The notes below the pieces were generated by a model. It saw only the letters and a list, made by a program, of their open reading frames with translations, did no database searches and was not told the origin of the DNA. 64,000 nt of DNA. Source: Pirellulaceae bacterium. Its GTDB lineage: Bacteria; Planctomycetota; Planctomycetia; Pirellulales; Pirellulaceae. Shown here one piece after another: positions 34,587 to 42,907 of this stretch. The stretch is from positions 1-64,000 of the forward strand of contig JADYZV010000039.1 of assembly GCA_020852965.1 (NCBI GenBank), given 5' to 3'. The translations under genes and the position numbers were made by a program. Numbering within the stretch: the first letter of the stretch is position 1; the number at the start of each line of letters is the position of its first letter.

Positions 34587-37500
34587 ATGAAACCAAAACA
34601 CCAATCCAACTCACTTCTTCGCATTGCATCCTTGGGTGCGATCTTATTTTCGATGTTCGTTGTAGAAGTGCTTTGCCCAGTGCGTTTGGCAATTGGGCAA
34701 GATCGGCCGGCGCAGATGCTCAAGGTGCGAATCTCCGATGATGGTCACTCGTTTGTCCTGGGAGATTCAGGCCAGGCTTTCGTTCCCTGGGGCTTCAATT
34801 ATCTTGGAGAGTACGGCAAGCTGATCGAGGAATCGTGGGACAGCGACTGGGAACGCGTCGAGCGAGATTTTCGCGCCATGCGAAAGCTCGGTGCCAATGT
34901 GGCGCGCATTCACTTGCAGTTTGGAACGTACATGTCGGGGCCCGATGAGTTCGACCAGGCACAACTCGACCGACTGAAAAAGATGCTCGACCTAGGCAGC
35001 CAAGTCGGGTTGTATCTCGATATCACTGGGCTGAGCTGCTATCGCCTGGACGGCATCCCTGCCTGGTACGACGCGATGGATGAGTCTGAACGGTGGGCTG
35101 CCCAGGAGCGCTGGTGGAAGATGATCGCTAAAACCTGTGCGGGTCACCCCGCCGTCTTTTGCTACGACTTGATGAACGAACCGGTCGTCGGCGGGCCGCC
35201 CAAGGAAGGCGAACCGCGATGGGTCGGCGGCGAAATTGACGATCTCTACTTCGTGCAGAGAATTTCACAGGAACCAGGCAAACGAAAAGGCAGCGAAATC
35301 GCCGAAGCGTGGGTCGCGATGTTGACGTCGGCGATTCGCGAGCAAGATGCGCAGACGCCGATTACCGTCGGTGTCATTCCCTGGGCTTTGGTGTGGCCCA
35401 CCGCCAAGCCGTTTTTCTATTCGCCTGAAATCGCCAAGCACTTTGACTTCGTGAGCATTCATGCCTACCCTGACCATGACAAGCTCGATGAAAACATCGC
35501 CGCGCTGGCCGTGTACGACATCGGCAAGCCGCTGGTGGTCGAAGAGACCTTTCCGCTGAGTTGCACGCTCGATGACATGGATCGCTTCATCGACGGGGGC
35601 AAGGATCGAGTCGATGGCTGGATTAGCCATTACTTCGGCTATTCGATCGAGGAACATGAGGCAGGTGCTGAGCCGCATGGCATTGCGCCCGATGCTCCGT
35701 TTGGTGCTACCGTAGCCGACTTCCTCAAGTTTTGGAGTGAAAAGGGCGAGTCGATTAAGGAATCACAGGCGGGGGGAACCGACGGCGGAGCGTCGGGCCA
35801 CATTAAAGCGAAGGCTGAAGACGGTGCTTCCGGCGCGTCGGGGGGAACCGACGGCGGAGCGTCGGGCCACATTAAAGCGAAAACTGAAGACGGTACTTCC
35901 AGTGCGTCGGGGGGAACCGACGGCGGAGCGTCGGGCCACATTGGGTTGCGGGTTCGAGGCAGTGTCGAGCAGATTCACATCGTTCACGCCGAGCCGAACT
36001 CTCATGTCACCGTCGATGGGCCGAGTGGCTTTCACCGAGCGGCGTCCACCGACGATCGAGGTGGATTAATCGTGCGTGACGCTCCAGTGGGCAGCGGCTA
36101 TCGCGTCGTGGTGGAAGGTCAGGGTGACACTCCGCAAGTGGTTCGAGTGCTCGGCCCACAGGAGCATCCCGACGCGCAGTTCTACTCGGCCCAGCAGCTC
36201 GAGCCGACTCACGGTTTTATAGAGACCCGCGATGGAACGTTGCTTGCCTATCGGGTTGTTCTGCCCGACCGGAAGGTTTATGGGCCCGGCCCGTATGATT
36301 TGATAGTCACTTACTCGGGATATCAGCCGAGCCTCGAAACCAACAATTCCTATCAGAACAAGCCGTTCGAGCAATTCTCCGAGCTGGGTTATGCAGTCGC
36401 CGGCGTCAACATGCGTGGCAGCAGTTGCTCAGGAGGGGCCTTCGACTTCATGGAGCCACTCACTTGGCTGGACGGCTACGATTTTGTCGAGGCTTTTTCG
36501 GCGCAAGCCTGGGTCGACGACGTGGCCCTAGGGGATCAATCATGGCCGGGGCTAACCCAGTTGTACGTAGCGTCCACGCAACCTCCCTCGCTCGATGCCA
36601 TTGTGGCTGGGTCGGTCGTGGGCGACCTCTACCGAGATGTGTTTTACCCGGGCGGTATTCAGAACATCGGTTTCGGTCATATTTGGGCGGCTGGTCGCGA
36701 TATGGAAAACGCCTTCCCGAGCAGTCGTCCACAAATCAACGCGCATGTTGAAGCAGATCCCATGTGCGCGGCCAATCAAGCCTTGCGGGGACAGAATATA
36801 AACCTGCGCGAGACCATCGAGCAGCATCCATTCGACGGTGACTATTGGCAGAGCCGATCCGCAGAGTCATTGGTGGGCAGGATCAAAGTGCCAGTCTTAC
36901 AAGTCGTTTCGTGGCAAGATCCACAAGTGAGTAGCCACGCAGCGAATCTCGTCGAACGCTACGCCAGCGACACGCCTGTGCGATTGGTTGGGGTAAATGG
37001 ATTTCACCAATACTGGTCCGGTGCTGTTTGGGACGAAGTGACCCAGTTCTTAGATGTCTATTTAGACGACAGCAGCGAGGCGAAAGCCAAAGTCGCGAGC
37101 TACGAAACGCAAAATGACTTCGTGGCACTGTTGGAATCCAACGCTGCGGGTGAAGTGCGCGGCCGCTTTACACTACCGGATTTTACTGCCGCAGGCGATG
37201 GACAACGCATGGCTCTGGGGAGCGACTTGTTGCCCGACGCGCCTGCCCGCGCAGACGCAACGGGTCAAGGCGCAACCGGCCAAGGCTCAGCGAGTCGATT
37301 TACCTATATCCCCAAAATCAATGGGGGCTGGAGCGAAGCGGCTCACAACCAAGTGTCGTTCACTTCGGCTAACTTGACGACAGAGACGGTCATGGCCGGT
37401 ACGGGCTCGGTAGATCTGTGGATTGCTGTTGACGCCGAAGATGTCGATTTACAAGTGACGCTTTCTGAGGTCCGTCCCGATGGACAAGAGATGTTAGTTC

Positions 37501-37889
37501 AGAGTGGTTGGTTGCGGGCGAGTCACCGCGCGCTGGACGAACGAGCATCAACGACGCTCCTTCCACGGCAATTGCACACCGCCGAGGCTCAGGAAAACCT
37601 CGTGCCTGGAGAGTGGACGAAAGTGCGGATTGAGTTGTTCCCGTTTGCGCATGTATTTCGAAAGGACTCCCGCATTCGCTTGGCGGTATCTGGTCCGGGC
37701 GGCGCAGTCAATGCTTGGCCATGGGCCTTTGAATCGATCCCTGGCGAGTTTGACGTGCATATCGCTCACGGCGGCCAGCATTCGAGTTCGATGGTGCTCC
37801 CCGTCGTACATCCCACCGACCTGAGCCTACCAGCCTCGTTACCCGCCTGTGACAGCGTGGCGCTTCAACCCTGCCGCTCGGCCGACTGA
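34587..37889 (+). CDS. Fusion of a clan-A glycosidase domain with an S15/CocE-type serine hydrolase
   Basis: A very large secreted protein of 1100 residues. Residues ~45-390 are a GH5-like TIM barrel: GFNYLGEYGKLIEE, RIHLQFGTYMSG, YDLMNEPVVGG (acid/base Glu198) and KPLVVEETFPLS (nucleophile Glu319/320). Residues ~395-452 are three 23-residue repeats made of 69-bp DNA units. From ~540 comes an X-Pro dipeptidyl peptidase/CocE-type alpha/beta hydrolase: RDGTLLAYRVVLP, VAGVNMRGSSCSGGAFDFMEP, GDQSWPGLTQLYVAST (Ser652), SWQDPQVSSHA (Asp778), VNGFHQYW (His807), then a jelly-roll C-terminal domain ending LAVSGPGGAVN. I know of no named family with this combination. The glycosidase may open a glycan and the S15 part an ester or peptide on the same substrate. 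Confidence 0.85.
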   Translation: MKPKHQSNSLLRIASLGAILFSMFVVEVLCPVRLAIGQDRPAQMLKVRISDDGHSFVLGDSGQAFVPWGFNYLGEYGKLIEESWDSDWERVERDFRAMRKLGANVARIHLQFGTYMSGPDEFDQAQLDRLKKMLDLGSQVGLYLDITGLSCYRLDGIPAWYDAMDESERWAAQERWWKMIAKTCAGHPAVFCYDLMNEPVVGGPPKEGEPRWVGGEIDDLYFVQRISQEPGKRKGSEIAEAWVAMLTSAIREQDAQTPITVGVIPWALVWPTAKPFFYSPEIAKHFDFVSIHAYPDHDKLDENIAALAVYDIGKPLVVEETFPLSCTLDDMDRFIDGGKDRVDGWISHYFGYSIEEHEAGAEPHGIAPDAPFGATVADFLKFWSEKGESIKESQAGGTDGGASGHIKAKAEDGASGASGGTDGGASGHIKAKTEDGTSSASGGTDGGASGHIGLRVRGSVEQIHIVHAEPNSHVTVDGPSGFHRAASTDDRGGLIVRDAPVGSGYRVVVEGQGDTPQVVRVLGPQEHPDAQFYSAQQLEPTHGFIETRDGTLLAYRVVLPDRKVYGPGPYDLIVTYSGYQPSLETNNSYQNKPFEQFSELGYAVAGVNMRGSSCSGGAFDFMEPLTWLDGYDFVEAFSAQAWVDDVALGDQSWPGLTQLYVASTQPPSLDAIVAGSVVGDLYRDVFYPGGIQNIGFGHIWAAGRDMENAFPSSRPQINAHVEADPMCAANQALRGQNINLRETIEQHPFDGDYWQSRSAESLVGRIKVPVLQVVSWQDPQVSSHAANLVERYASDTPVRLVGVNGFHQYWSGAVWDEVTQFLDVYLDDSSEAKAKVASYETQNDFVALLESNAAGEVRGRFTLPDFTAAGDGQRMALGSDLLPDAPARADATGQGATGQGSASRFTYIPKINGGWSEAAHNQVSFTSANLTTETVMAGTGSVDLWIAVDAEDVDLQVTLSEVRPDGQEMLVQSGWLRASHRALDERASTTLLPRQLHTAEAQENLVPGEWTKVRIELFPFAHVFRKDSRIRLAVSGPGGAVNAWPWAFESIPGEFDVHIAHGGQHSSSMVLPVVHPTDLSLPASLPACDSVALQPCRSAD
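35771..35945 (+). repeat. 69-bp in-frame repeats forming an interdomain linker
   Basis: Copies start at 35771, 35840 and 35909 (the third is partial). They encode GGTDGGASGHIKAKAEDGAS-like units of 23 residues. The DNA core GACGGCGGAGCGTCGGG resembles the stem of the intergenic palindrome at 20198-20214 (GCGGCGGAGCGTCGGG), hinting that an extragenic element invaded the gene and was multiplied. Confidence 0.9.
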
Positions 37890-37906
37890 AAACGCTAGCG
37901 TTTAGT

Positions 37907-37932
37907 CCCCAGCGAGCTTGCTCGCAGGTGAA
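37907..37932. repeat. REP-like element, reverse copy
   Basis: CCCCAGCGAGCTTGCTCGCA followed by GGTGAA. Read in reverse it is TTCACC-TGCGAGCAAGCTCG, the same pattern as the elements at 15202, 17642, 17712 and 20111. It lies just after the fusion gene. Confidence 0.7.
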
Positions 37933-38164
37933 GGAGTTTCGTTGTTGGATGGGGAGGTCTCGCACGCGCTGCGGGAACCTATGCTATTGAACAAACTTGC
38001 GCTTCAGCCCGACAGCCCGAAAGCGGGCAGTGGGGGCGTCGGGAATTGAGAAGAAGATTTCTTTTGTCCCCCGTCTTGTGTAAACTGGAGCTGTTGATCG
38101 CATTTGGAGCGTGTGGTTGAAATTCAACCTCAGCCAATCCCATCCGCAGCTAGGTTTCGCCAAG

Positions 38165-41100
38165 ATGAACGTGAAAATTGCCTTATTGGTAGCTTGCTTT
38201 GCATGGGTGGCTTTCGCGTCCCATCGAGCGATCAGCCAGGATGCCGTGGAGGCAGCACAAGCCGCTGAAGCGTCGCCAGCCGCAACTCCTGCGTCGTCCG
38301 GACGGGAAAAAAAGAAGGTCAAGATGCCGGACGGTACGGTTGTCGAGATAGCGCTCCCGCCGGGTGGCAAATTGCCACCCGGTGCGGAGCTCGTCGAAGA
38401 ATCGGGCAAGGATGGCGAAAAAGAAAAGGGCAGCGATGGCGAAGCTGCCGGGGCGGATGGCAAGCCGGCCGAGCCATCGTCCGATACGGTGAAGCGTGGT
38501 AAGGAGCCACCCTCTCCGCCAGACCCCAAGGAGTTGGAGGTTAAGCCCGATCAGAATGGGCTCGTCTCATTTCAATTCAAGCATCAATCTTGGCCCGATC
38601 TGCTCAGGTGGTTAGCCGAGATCTCGCACATGTCGCTCGATTGGCAAGAGCTACCCGGTGACTACGTCAATCTGACCACGCAGCGCAAGTATGGAATCGA
38701 AGAAACTCGAAATCTCTTCAACGGGCATCTGCTGGCTCGTGGCTATACCATGCTCGAGAAAGACGGCATGCTGCAAGTGGTCAAGACCGAGAAAATTAAT
38801 TTAGCTCTAGTCCCCGTTGTCGACTCGGCCGACCTTCAAGCATTGATGGGAAATCGATTTGTACGCACATCGTTCAAACTCGACACGTTGATGGTGGATC
38901 AGATCGTCGAGGAATTACAGCCGCTAAAAAGCCCCAATGGACAATTGATTGGTTTGACCGCCACCAATCGGCTCGAAGCCATCGACTCGGTGTCAAACCT
39001 ATTGGCCATCCAGCGAATCCTCGACGACGAACAGTCGGAAGAGGCCATCGACATGTTGGCGCGTGAATTCACCCTCGAGCATGTTCGCGCCGAGGATGCC
39101 AAGCAGCAGTTGGAGGTCTTCCTTGGGCTAAAGAAAGATTCGTCCGTTGGGGGCGATATGAGTTCCCAACAGATACAGCAAATGCAACAGCAGATGCAAC
39201 AACAGATGCAGCAGCAAATGCAACAGATGCAACAACGTGCCGGGAAAGGGGACGCGGGCAAAGCACCTCCCGGCGAGGAGAAGGTCTACTTGGTCGCCAA
39301 CACGCGCGCGAACAGTATCATCGCTCATGCGCCGCCAGATAAATTGGCATTGATCGCGGCTTTTGTGCGTCGCATCGATGTGCCTGGCGATGCCGCCATG
39401 AGTCTCGATATGTTGCAGAATCGCATGCGCACCTACCGTTTGTCGTCGTTGGATCCCGAACGGTTGGCCGTGTCATTGCAGAATATGGACGCTTTGGAAC
39501 CCAAGACGCGAATTGAAGTCGACAGCAAGAACAAGGCAATCTTGGTTTTCGCATCGCTGGCAGACCACTTGCTTATTGAACAAGTGGTCGAGCGTCTCGA
39601 TGGCAGCGCCAGAGAATTCGACGTGATCCAATTGCGTCGACTGTTTGCAGAAGATGTGGCTGGAACGATCAAGATGATGATGGGAGGCGAGGAGGAGGAA
39701 TCACAGCAGCAGAATCGCTACTCGTACTATTCCAGCTACTACCGCCGCGACTCGGAAGAAGACAAGAATACGGATAAATTTCGGATCGCAGCCAATGTCA
39801 ACGACAATCAGGTACTCATCTGGGCCAATCCGCAAGAGCGCGAGGAGATCAACAAACTGCTGGTTAAGCTAGGTGAGCTTCCACCTGAAGGGGGCTCGCG
39901 CAGTCCCTTTCGCACGATCGACGCGGCGCGCTTGCCGGAGACCTATGAGTACTTAGACCGCATTCGAAAACAGTGGGCGCTGATGTCCGATGTCCCGCTG
40001 GAGTTGCCAGCCAAGGAACTGTTCGACACGAATGAGGCTTCCGACAAGAAAGAAGCGTCGGGCAAGAAAGAAGCTTCAGCCGAACAAGGGGAGGCAGCCA
40101 CCGAAGATGTGGCTCCCGAAGGAGATTCGAAAGAGCCGCCAAAGAGCGATGCGACACCCGCAAGCGACAAAGTTACGGGGCTTGTGCCATTGGGGAAACT
40201 TTCGCAAACCCGGGCAGCAAATCCCTTCACTGCGGCCGAGTCGCCAACTGCCGATGTCCATCCCGACGAAAGCGCCGACAAGGCGAATCGCTCCAAGTCG
40301 CCGATTCGGATTGCGCTCGATCCGCAAGGCAATCTCATCTTGTACTCGGAAGATTTGGAAGCACTCAATGCCTTAGAAACATTGATGTCTGACATCGCAC
40401 CGCCGGCTCGGCCCTATCACGTGGTCAAAGTCGAGCACCAAACGGCAACTTGGATCACCTTCGACTTGGAGGATTACTTCAAAGACTTGGCAGCGGACGA
40501 GGAGAAAGAGCAGGACCCTCGCGCAGCTTACTACAGCTACATATTTGGAATGGAGACAGGGCAGACCAAAAAGAAGACTCCCGCTCAACTCGGTCGCAAG
40601 CGGCCCTTGCGTTTCATTCCCAATAACGACACTCAGACTATCTTGGTCATTGGTGCCGACGCGGCAACGATCGAAACCGTTGAGCGACTGGTCGAATTGT
40701 GGGACGTGCCCGACAAAGTAGATGATAGTCGTGTGCGCTACACACAGATCGTTCCCATCAAGTATTCGAAGGCCGAATTGCTGGTGGAGACAATGAAGGA
40801 AACATTTCGCGATCTGCTGAGCTCCAATGACAAGGCCTTTCAAAAGAAGAATAGCGACGAAAAAGGGGGTGGAACTGAGAGTTCCGTCAATTCCTCGTCG
40901 GTCACTTCCGAAGGAGGCTTGGACTTCAGCTTTTCTGGCAAGTTGTCGTTTGGGGTCGATACGGTGACCAACTCGGTCCTCGTTTCATCCGAGAAGCAAT
41001 TGCTCGAGCTAATTGTCAAGACGATTCAAGACTTGGATGAAGCGGCCAAGCCGAGCTCCAATATTGAAGTCCACAAGATCGATCTAGCTGGCCAGGAGTC

Positions 41101-41278
41101 CTTTAGGAAGGCGCTCCAATCGATTCTTGGTCAGGACAAAAAACTAAAGCAGCAACAACAGCAGGAACAGCAGAACGCACAGCAACAGGAAAACAATCCA
41201 AACGGCCGGCAGCCCTTCAATGCCGATGGGGGGACTGGCAAGTCGAGCAATGGTGGTAGGCGGAACCGGAAGGAATAG
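38165..41278 (+). CDS. Secretin N-domain (GspD-like) protein without visible secretin barrel
   Basis: Exported protein of about 1037 residues. From the ATG at 38165 there is a signal peptide (KIALLVACFAWVAFASH). It contains repeated modules of the GspD N0/N1 type: SFQFKHQSWPDLLRWLAEIS, REFTLEHVRAEDAKQQLEVF, FDVIQLRRLFAEDVAGTIK, VPIKYSKAELLVETMKETF. Regions rich in Gln-Met (39170-39240) and a Gln-rich tail separate and close these. The C-terminal secretin beta-barrel motifs expected of a GspD/PilQ pore (such as the VPLLGDIP-like turn) are missing; instead the protein ends in a basic low-complexity tail. It may be a periplasmic partner of a secretin encoded elsewhere. The longer start at 38111 has no signal peptide. 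Confidence 0.75.
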   Translation: MNVKIALLVACFAWVAFASHRAISQDAVEAAQAAEASPAATPASSGREKKKVKMPDGTVVEIALPPGGKLPPGAELVEESGKDGEKEKGSDGEAAGADGKPAEPSSDTVKRGKEPPSPPDPKELEVKPDQNGLVSFQFKHQSWPDLLRWLAEISHMSLDWQELPGDYVNLTTQRKYGIEETRNLFNGHLLARGYTMLEKDGMLQVVKTEKINLALVPVVDSADLQALMGNRFVRTSFKLDTLMVDQIVEELQPLKSPNGQLIGLTATNRLEAIDSVSNLLAIQRILDDEQSEEAIDMLAREFTLEHVRAEDAKQQLEVFLGLKKDSSVGGDMSSQQIQQMQQQMQQQMQQQMQQMQQRAGKGDAGKAPPGEEKVYLVANTRANSIIAHAPPDKLALIAAFVRRIDVPGDAAMSLDMLQNRMRTYRLSSLDPERLAVSLQNMDALEPKTRIEVDSKNKAILVFASLADHLLIEQVVERLDGSAREFDVIQLRRLFAEDVAGTIKMMMGGEEEESQQQNRYSYYSSYYRRDSEEDKNTDKFRIAANVNDNQVLIWANPQEREEINKLLVKLGELPPEGGSRSPFRTIDAARLPETYEYLDRIRKQWALMSDVPLELPAKELFDTNEASDKKEASGKKEASAEQGEAATEDVAPEGDSKEPPKSDATPASDKVTGLVPLGKLSQTRAANPFTAAESPTADVHPDESADKANRSKSPIRIALDPQGNLILYSEDLEALNALETLMSDIAPPARPYHVVKVEHQTATWITFDLEDYFKDLAADEEKEQDPRAAYYSYIFGMETGQTKKKTPAQLGRKRPLRFIPNNDTQTILVIGADAATIETVERLVELWDVPDKVDDSRVRYTQIVPIKYSKAELLVETMKETFRDLLSSNDKAFQKKNSDEKGGGTESSVNSSSVTSEGGLDFSFSGKLSFGVDTVTNSVLVSSEKQLLELIVKTIQDLDEAAKPSSNIEVHKIDLAGQESFRKALQSILGQDKKLKQQQQQEQQNAQQQENNPNGRQPFNADGGTGKSSNGGRRNRKE

Positions 41279-41618
41279 TCGTGGATCGCTCCGCCGATGC
41301 TTGTTTTATCGCGACATGCCAATCGGTGTAATCGTTCACTAAATTGGAGGATTGGGAGTTGCATTAATCACGAAACATACGAAACACACGAAAGAAATCG
41401 GTAACCGTTCACGGTAAACGTGGGATTTGAGGCATTGTAGAACCATTGTCTCAAGGGTTCAGGGCTTCAGATTTCTTAACCCAGTCAAAATCCCAAACGA
41501 TTGGGGACAATCGTTCTACTCTTCAATCAAGCGTGAACGGCTACAGAAATCGCTGCTGGTGTTCTTGGTGGACAACAAACGAGCTAAGTCGTGAACGTTT
41601 GCAATTTGGTAACCTCAG
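41279..41618. other. Intergenic region with ACACGAAA element and GTAACCGTTCACG
   Basis: No gene on the plus strand until 41619. ATCACGAAACATACGAAACA... lies at 41367-41398, followed at once by GTAACCGTTCACGG (41401-41414). The same two motifs occur together at 32181-32238, so a dispersed element is likely. An open frame on the minus strand (41541-42089) is antisense to the next gene and not believed. Confidence 0.5.
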
Positions 41619-42161
41619 ATGATAGGTGACGAGAGAGAGCAACTGATCGCCCAGCTCCGGCCGCAGTGGATCGATGCGGTCAATGCAGCATGGTACAACT
41701 GGCGATTCGTCGTAGCGATTGTCATCCCTTGGTTGTTGTTCGTTGCATTCACGCGTTTCCGATGGGGCGGATGTGCAGTATTCCCATTCGCTTTGCTTGG
41801 CTGCTGGTTCTTCATTTCTTGGGGAATCTACAATGTGTCCGATGTCATGGCCTACAATGCTGTCACAGACGACGAGTTTGGCCTTGCCACGAGTGACACG
41901 GAAAGAACGTTTGCACCGTTTCTGAGCGTACCACCTGTAGCTCTGATTTACACGTTGCTTGTCTTCGGAATTGTCGCATTTTTGCGGATGGCATTTCGAA
42001 TTCGGGAAGAGCCTAGACTGAAAGATTGCCCCCAATGCGCACGTGTTGTCGGTAGCTCGACAACGATTTGTCCTCGCTGTGCCAGCCATTTAAATGCAGG
42101 TACTATTGATGACGGTACCGACAATGGAAATCCATACCGCCCACCTCGATCGGACGAGTAG
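41619..42161 (+). CDS. Membrane protein with C-terminal zinc ribbon, unknown function
   Basis: A 180-residue protein not assigned to a named family. Three hydrophobic segments (FVVAIVIPWLLFVAF, AVFPFALLGCWFFISWGI, ALIYTLLVFGIVAFLRM) are followed by a cytoplasmic-looking zinc ribbon CPQCARVVG...CPRCASH, and a hydrophilic end NPYRPPRSDE, a tail often seen in planctomycete small membrane proteins. The ATG at 41619 is taken because it begins right before a plausible amphipathic helix. No operon partner. Confidence 0.7.
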   Translation: MIGDEREQLIAQLRPQWIDAVNAAWYNWRFVVAIVIPWLLFVAFTRFRWGGCAVFPFALLGCWFFISWGIYNVSDVMAYNAVTDDEFGLATSDTERTFAPFLSVPPVALIYTLLVFGIVAFLRMAFRIREEPRLKDCPQCARVVGSSTTICPRCASHLNAGTIDDGTDNGNPYRPPRSDE

Positions 42162-42228
42162 ATGTGTGAGTATAGAGGGTCGGCGTCAGGTGTCTGCGCG
42201 ATACATGCACAGCGCCGACTGAAAAAGG

Positions 42229-42483
42229 TCAGGCGGATTGCGGCATCGCGGTTGCCTCAATATTCACTTGCTCGACCTCGTGTCCGGCGTCGCGTACGTT
42301 TTGAATTGCAGAGTTGATTGCTGCTTCCAATGACGGTGCCTCGCGGTGAAAGTCGATAGAGAAAACACCATTGCAAGTGCCAGGCGATCCGTCGTCACAG
42401 CCGCACTCAAATAGTGAGTTTGCGATCTCTTCGGTCAACTCCAATGGTTCTTTCAGCACCAGGCTGAATTCGTATTTGTTCAT
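42229..42483 (-). CDS. Putative antitoxin-like partner of a HicA-like protein
   Basis: An 84-residue acidic protein beginning MNKYEFSLVLKEPLEL. The segment LFECGCDDGSPGTCNGVFSI and the following SIDFHREAPSLEAAINSAIQ resemble a small family encoded directly after HicA-like dsRNA-binding-fold proteins; I recall this arrangement, but it is unverified here. The start codon overlaps the preceding gene's stop in the reading frame restored below (ATGA), typical of toxin-antitoxin pairs. The DNA-binding tail found in some relatives is not evident, so its action may be by protein contact only. Confidence 0.6.
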   Translation of the reverse strand: MNKYEFSLVLKEPLELTEEIANSLFECGCDDGSPGTCNGVFSIDFHREAPSLEAAINSAIQNVRDAGHEVEQVNIEATAMPQSA

Positions 42484-42730
42484 TGGGGCTCGCTCATGCA
42501 TGCTTGTTGGCCATGTGGACACCGATTTACGGCGCGGCGAATATCCTTCGCGTGGTCTTCAGGACAACGTGGTGTTGAATAGACCGCCTTCGCGCACCCT
42601 TCTCGATTAGGAAGCGGGCAGTAGATGCGACCCAAACGTGAGCTCGCGCACTTGCCTTAACTACTCGCCATCCGTACAGTTTCGCATACTCGATTGCTTC
42701 TCGAATGTGCTTGTTTGGGTGCGTAGGCAA
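42480..42730 (-). pseudogene. HicA-like toxin gene with single-base frameshift
   Basis: Frame 1 from a TTG at 42730 (AAGGAG box just upstream) reads PTHPNKHIREAIEYAKLYGW and RVVKASARAHVW. At the GGG run 42631-42633 the homology moves to the next frame, which reads GRIYCPLPNREGCAKAVYST, then PRCPEDHAKDIRRAVNRCPH and stops at 42480, overlapping the next start as ATGA. Adding one G to the run restores a continuous 83-residue protein of the type that I recall in other genomes (KHIREA..GWR, AHxWG, REGC, STPRxPExHA, RRxVxRCPH). The open frame in the other reading (to 42527) is an artefact. Either a real mutation, slippage, or an assembly error. Confidence 0.75.
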
Positions 42731-42907
42731 ATTCTCTCCTTCACCTATGGATTTCCGCTGTAGTCTATTATAGTACGAGCATTCGCGATTGACCAGCACG
42801 TTGGGACGTGGTTATGTGCTGCAGACTCGCCGGCTTCGGTCTGCCGTAACAGCGTGGTGCTCGCCCGCGAGCTAGCAAATTGTTGGTAGAATACGGTTTT
42901 GCAACCG

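Noticed and set aside
41541-42089. Minus-strand open frame of 182 codons
   Set aside because: Antisense to the membrane zinc-ribbon gene, which has clear hydrophobic segments and Cys pairs.
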